DNA of 64,000 bases from Pedobacter foliorum (GTDB taxonomy: Bacteria; Bacteroidota; Bacteroidia; Sphingobacteriales; Sphingobacteriaceae). Below the pieces are notes generated by a model. It saw nothing but the letters and a program-made list of their open reading frames with translations. It did not search any database and had not been told where the DNA came from. Location of the stretch: NCBI RefSeq assembly GCF_013266735.1, contig NZ_JABSNU010000002.1, positions 248,001-312,000 on the forward strand, given 5' to 3'. Positions 62,044 through 64,000 of this stretch are shown piece after piece. Position 1 is the stretch's first letter. Every line of letters starts with the position of its first letter. The position numbers and the translations under genes are program-made.

Positions 62044-63009
62044 TTGAACGAACTAAAACTAACATTAGAATCGGTAGATCCGGTACAATTTTGGGGTGCT
62101 AACAACGAGCATTACGAGCTAGTTAAGAGTGCTTTCCCGAAATTAAAAATTGTGGCAAGAGGTAATGAAGTAAAGGTACTTGGTGACGAACAGGAACTGA
62201 AAGTTTTTGAGAAAAAGTATGGTCAGCTGATTAGCCAGTTAGAGAAGTATAGTACTTTAACGGCAAATGATGTTGAATCTATTCTGGTTTCAAAAAAAGT
62301 ACAGTCGGCCGACGAACCTGCTGCTGAAAAAACAAGCAATGGGGGAGGTGGAGAAGTCATTGTGTTTGGTACCAATGGTTTAATGGTAAAAGCAAGAACC
62401 GCGAATCAGCGGAGGATGGTGGAGAGCATCAATAAGAATGATGTGTTATTTGCTATCGGCCCCGCCGGAACCGGAAAAACTTATACTGCCGTTGCACTTG
62501 CTGTAAGAGCATTAAAAAATAAAGAGATTAAGCGTATCATATTAACCAGGCCTGCTGTTGAGGCGGGAGAAAATCTTGGATTTTTACCCGGAGATTTGAA
62601 GGAAAAGGTTGATCCTTATTTGCGTCCATTATATGATGCATTGGATGATATGATTCCTGCTGAAAAACTCAAGTTATATATTGAAAACAGGACTATCGAG
62701 ATTGCTCCATTGGCATTTATGCGTGGAAGGACACTGGATAACTGTTTTGTAATTTTAGATGAGGCACAGAACTCTACTGATTTACAATTGAAAATGTTTT
62801 TGACCCGTATGGGGCCATCAGCTAAATTCATTGTAACGGGTGACGTAACACAGATAGATTTACCGAAGAAACAGATGTCGGGTTTACATAACGCACTGCG
62901 TATTCTTGATGATATACCGGGCATTGATATTATTTACTTAACAGGAGAGGACGTTGTAAGGCATAAACTTGTTAAAAGAATATTGAAGGCTTACGGTGAT
63001 ATTCAGTAA
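62044..63009 (+). CDS. phoH: PhoH-family ATPase
   Basis: At 321 residues it has an N-terminal KH-like part (about 1-75) and the PhoH ATPase domain (about 105-315): AIGPAGTGKTYTAVALAVRA (Walker A), RPAVEAGENLGFLPGDL, CFVILDEAQNSTDLQLKMFL (Walker B) and VTGDVTQIDLP. PhoH proteins are ATPases linked to RNA handling, often beside ybeY; ybeY is not in this window. Translation starts at a TTG (62044), the first in-frame start after the upstream stop. Confidence 0.95.
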   Translation: MNELKLTLESVDPVQFWGANNEHYELVKSAFPKLKIVARGNEVKVLGDEQELKVFEKKYGQLISQLEKYSTLTANDVESILVSKKVQSADEPAAEKTSNGGGGEVIVFGTNGLMVKARTANQRRMVESINKNDVLFAIGPAGTGKTYTAVALAVRALKNKEIKRIILTRPAVEAGENLGFLPGDLKEKVDPYLRPLYDALDDMIPAEKLKLYIENRTIEIAPLAFMRGRTLDNCFVILDEAQNSTDLQLKMFLTRMGPSAKFIVTGDVTQIDLPKKQMSGLHNALRILDDIPGIDIIYLTGEDVVRHKLVKRILKAYGDIQ

Positions 63010-63153
63010 AACTAGTATTTAGATATTACTACTTAGTATTTAGACATTGGTATTGGTACTTGGGAATTAATATTTAGATATTTGCAATTAGAAACGTGTG
63101 CTTGGCAATTAGAGACCTTGATCTAATACTAAGTACTAACTACTAAAAATAAA
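63010..63153. repeat. Degenerate TATTTAGATATT repeats before purC
   Basis: About 144 bases contain several diverged copies of a TAGTATTTAGATATT-like unit and a closing inverted ACTAAGTAC. They carry no gene. This is probably low-complexity spacer DNA with decayed repeats. Confidence 0.4.
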
Positions 63154-64000
63154 ATGACAGCGATTAAAGAAACAAATTTTAGCTTCCCTAAGCAGACAAA
63201 TTTTTACAAAGGAAAAGTGAGGGATGTTTATACCATTAATAACCAGTTTATGGCAATGGTAGTAACTGACAGGATATCTGCATTTGATGTGGTTTTACCT
63301 GAGGCAATACCCTTTAAAGGACAAGTATTGAACCAGATAGCAGCTAAATTTTTAGGTGCAACTAAGGATATTGTTCCAAATTGGGTTATTGAGGTGCCTG
63401 ATGAAATGGTTACAATAGGTCGTATTTGCGAACCGTTTAAAGTGGAGATGGTAGTTAGAGGCTATTTAGCTGGACATGCCTGGAGAGAGTATAGTGCAGG
63501 AAAACGCAGCGTTTGCGGTGTGTCATTGCCTGAAGGCTTAAAAGAAAATGATAAGTTACCTAAACCAATTATAACGCCTACAACTAAGGCATCTGTTGGT
63601 CATGATGAGGATATATCAAAAGAGGACATCCTGGCTAAAGGGATTGTTTCTGTAGAAGATTATGCTCATTTGGAAAACTACACTTATGCATTGTATGAGC
63701 GAGGTACACAAATGGCTGCTGAGCGAGGTCTTATCCTTGTAGATACTAAATATGAATTTGGTAAAGTTGGTTCAGATATTTATTTGATTGATGAGATTCA
63801 TACGCCTGATTCTTCGCGTTATTTTTATGCTGAAGGTTATGCCGAAAGACAGGATAAAAATGAGCCACAGAAACAATTGTCGAAAGAGTTTGTAAGAAAA
63901 TGGTTAATAGAAAACGGTTTTCAAGGTAAAGACGGACAAACAGTTCCTGTAATGACCCCTGAAATTGTGAGCTCTATTTCTGATCGTTACATTGAGCTTT
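63154..64000 (+). CDS. purC: SAICAR synthetase, 5' part
   Basis: From ATG 63154 the frame is open to the window edge (282 codons). It reads [74 protein letters not shown] and [20 protein letters not shown], then HTPDSSRYF, all conserved in SAICAR synthetase of de novo purine synthesis. The C-terminus is outside the window. It lies downstream of phoH after a 144-base spacer. Confidence 0.97.
   Translation, partial: MTAIKETNFSFPKQTNFYKGKVRDVYTINNQFMAMVVTDRISAFDVVLPEAIPFKGQVLNQIAAKFLGATKDIVPNWVIEVPDEMVTIGRICEPFKVEMVVRGYLAGHAWREYSAGKRSVCGVSLPEGLKENDKLPKPIITPTTKASVGHDEDISKEDILAKGIVSVEDYAHLENYTYALYERGTQMAAERGLILVDTKYEFGKVGSDIYLIDEIHTPDSSRYFYAEGYAERQDKNEPQKQLSKEFVRKWLIENGFQGKDGQTVPVMTPEIVSSISDRYIEL

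Noticed and set aside
1..64000. CRISPR array or rRNA operon
   Set aside because: I saw no regularly spaced direct repeats of CRISPR size, no cas genes, and no rRNA sequence.

Overview
The window reads as chromosomal DNA of a Bacteroidetes bacterium, most likely a Pedobacter-like member of the Sphingobacteriaceae. Evidence: low GC; a Bacteroides-type ECF sigma/FecR/STN-TonB receptor cassette; several TonB-dependent receptors with carboxypeptidase-regulatory-like N-termini; GH20 and GH127/GH51 enzymes; and -7 promoter elements of the Bacteroidetes form TAnnTTTG in front of many genes. Genus is an inference from gene content; no rRNA is present.

Layout. (1) 1-10.1 kb is a mosaic. It holds a partial membrane gene, a secreted beta-helix protein, a small XRE-type regulator with two uncharacterised genes, a YdeI/OmdA-like gene, a VIT-family transporter broken by a one-base shift in an A9 run, a GH20 hexosaminidase, and an AAA/DUF4143 ATPase. 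Between them lie gene scraps: two tyrosine-recombinase C-terminal ends, an alpha/beta-hydrolase end and an acetyltransferase end. Copies of the 3' flank of tRNA-Ser(UGA) sit at 2.2 and 8.0 kb, and complete, identical tRNA-Ser genes sit at 10.0 and 41.8 kb. The core chromosome starts directly upstream of the 41.8 kb tRNA. I infer tandem islands stacked on the 3' side of this tRNA.

(2) 10.2-29.8 kb is carbohydrate and uptake biology. It contains a very large GH127-GH51 fusion with a divergent GntR/LacI-like regulator and an operator-like direct repeat between them. Next is a TonB receptor preceded by a promoter, a 29-codon cysteine-rich leader peptide (ending CYCCC) and hairpins. Then come an ECF sigma/anti-sigma/TonB receptor trio, a Tat-exported sugar-oxidation module (TIM-barrel epimerase-like protein, gluconate-dehydrogenase subunit 3, GMC flavoprotein), an outer-membrane barrel and a LytS/LytTR pair.

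(3) 29.9-41.7 kb is a patchwork: an orphan contractile tail-sheath protein, an eCIS-type AAA ATPase lacking the usual arginine fingers, two paralogous surface proteins, and small metabolic and regulatory genes (GNAT, DMT transporter, dienelactone hydrolase, Crp, YdeI, VOC, AraC).

(4) 42-64 kb is conserved core: YihY, thioesterase, MltG and PASTA protein in one operon; Ddl; Crp; DUF983; MATE; rpsO; pnp; rpe; a TonB receptor; serC-serA-DUF1015; a DUF62 SAM hydrolase; PhoH and the 5' part of purC. Four copies of a dispersed palindromic repeat lie in intergenic gaps (15.9, 46.4, 48.6 and 53.7 kb).

The observations most worth following are the cysteine-rich leader in front of the 16-18.6 kb TonB receptor, the stacked tRNA-Ser islands, and the orphan sheath with its atypical ATPase.
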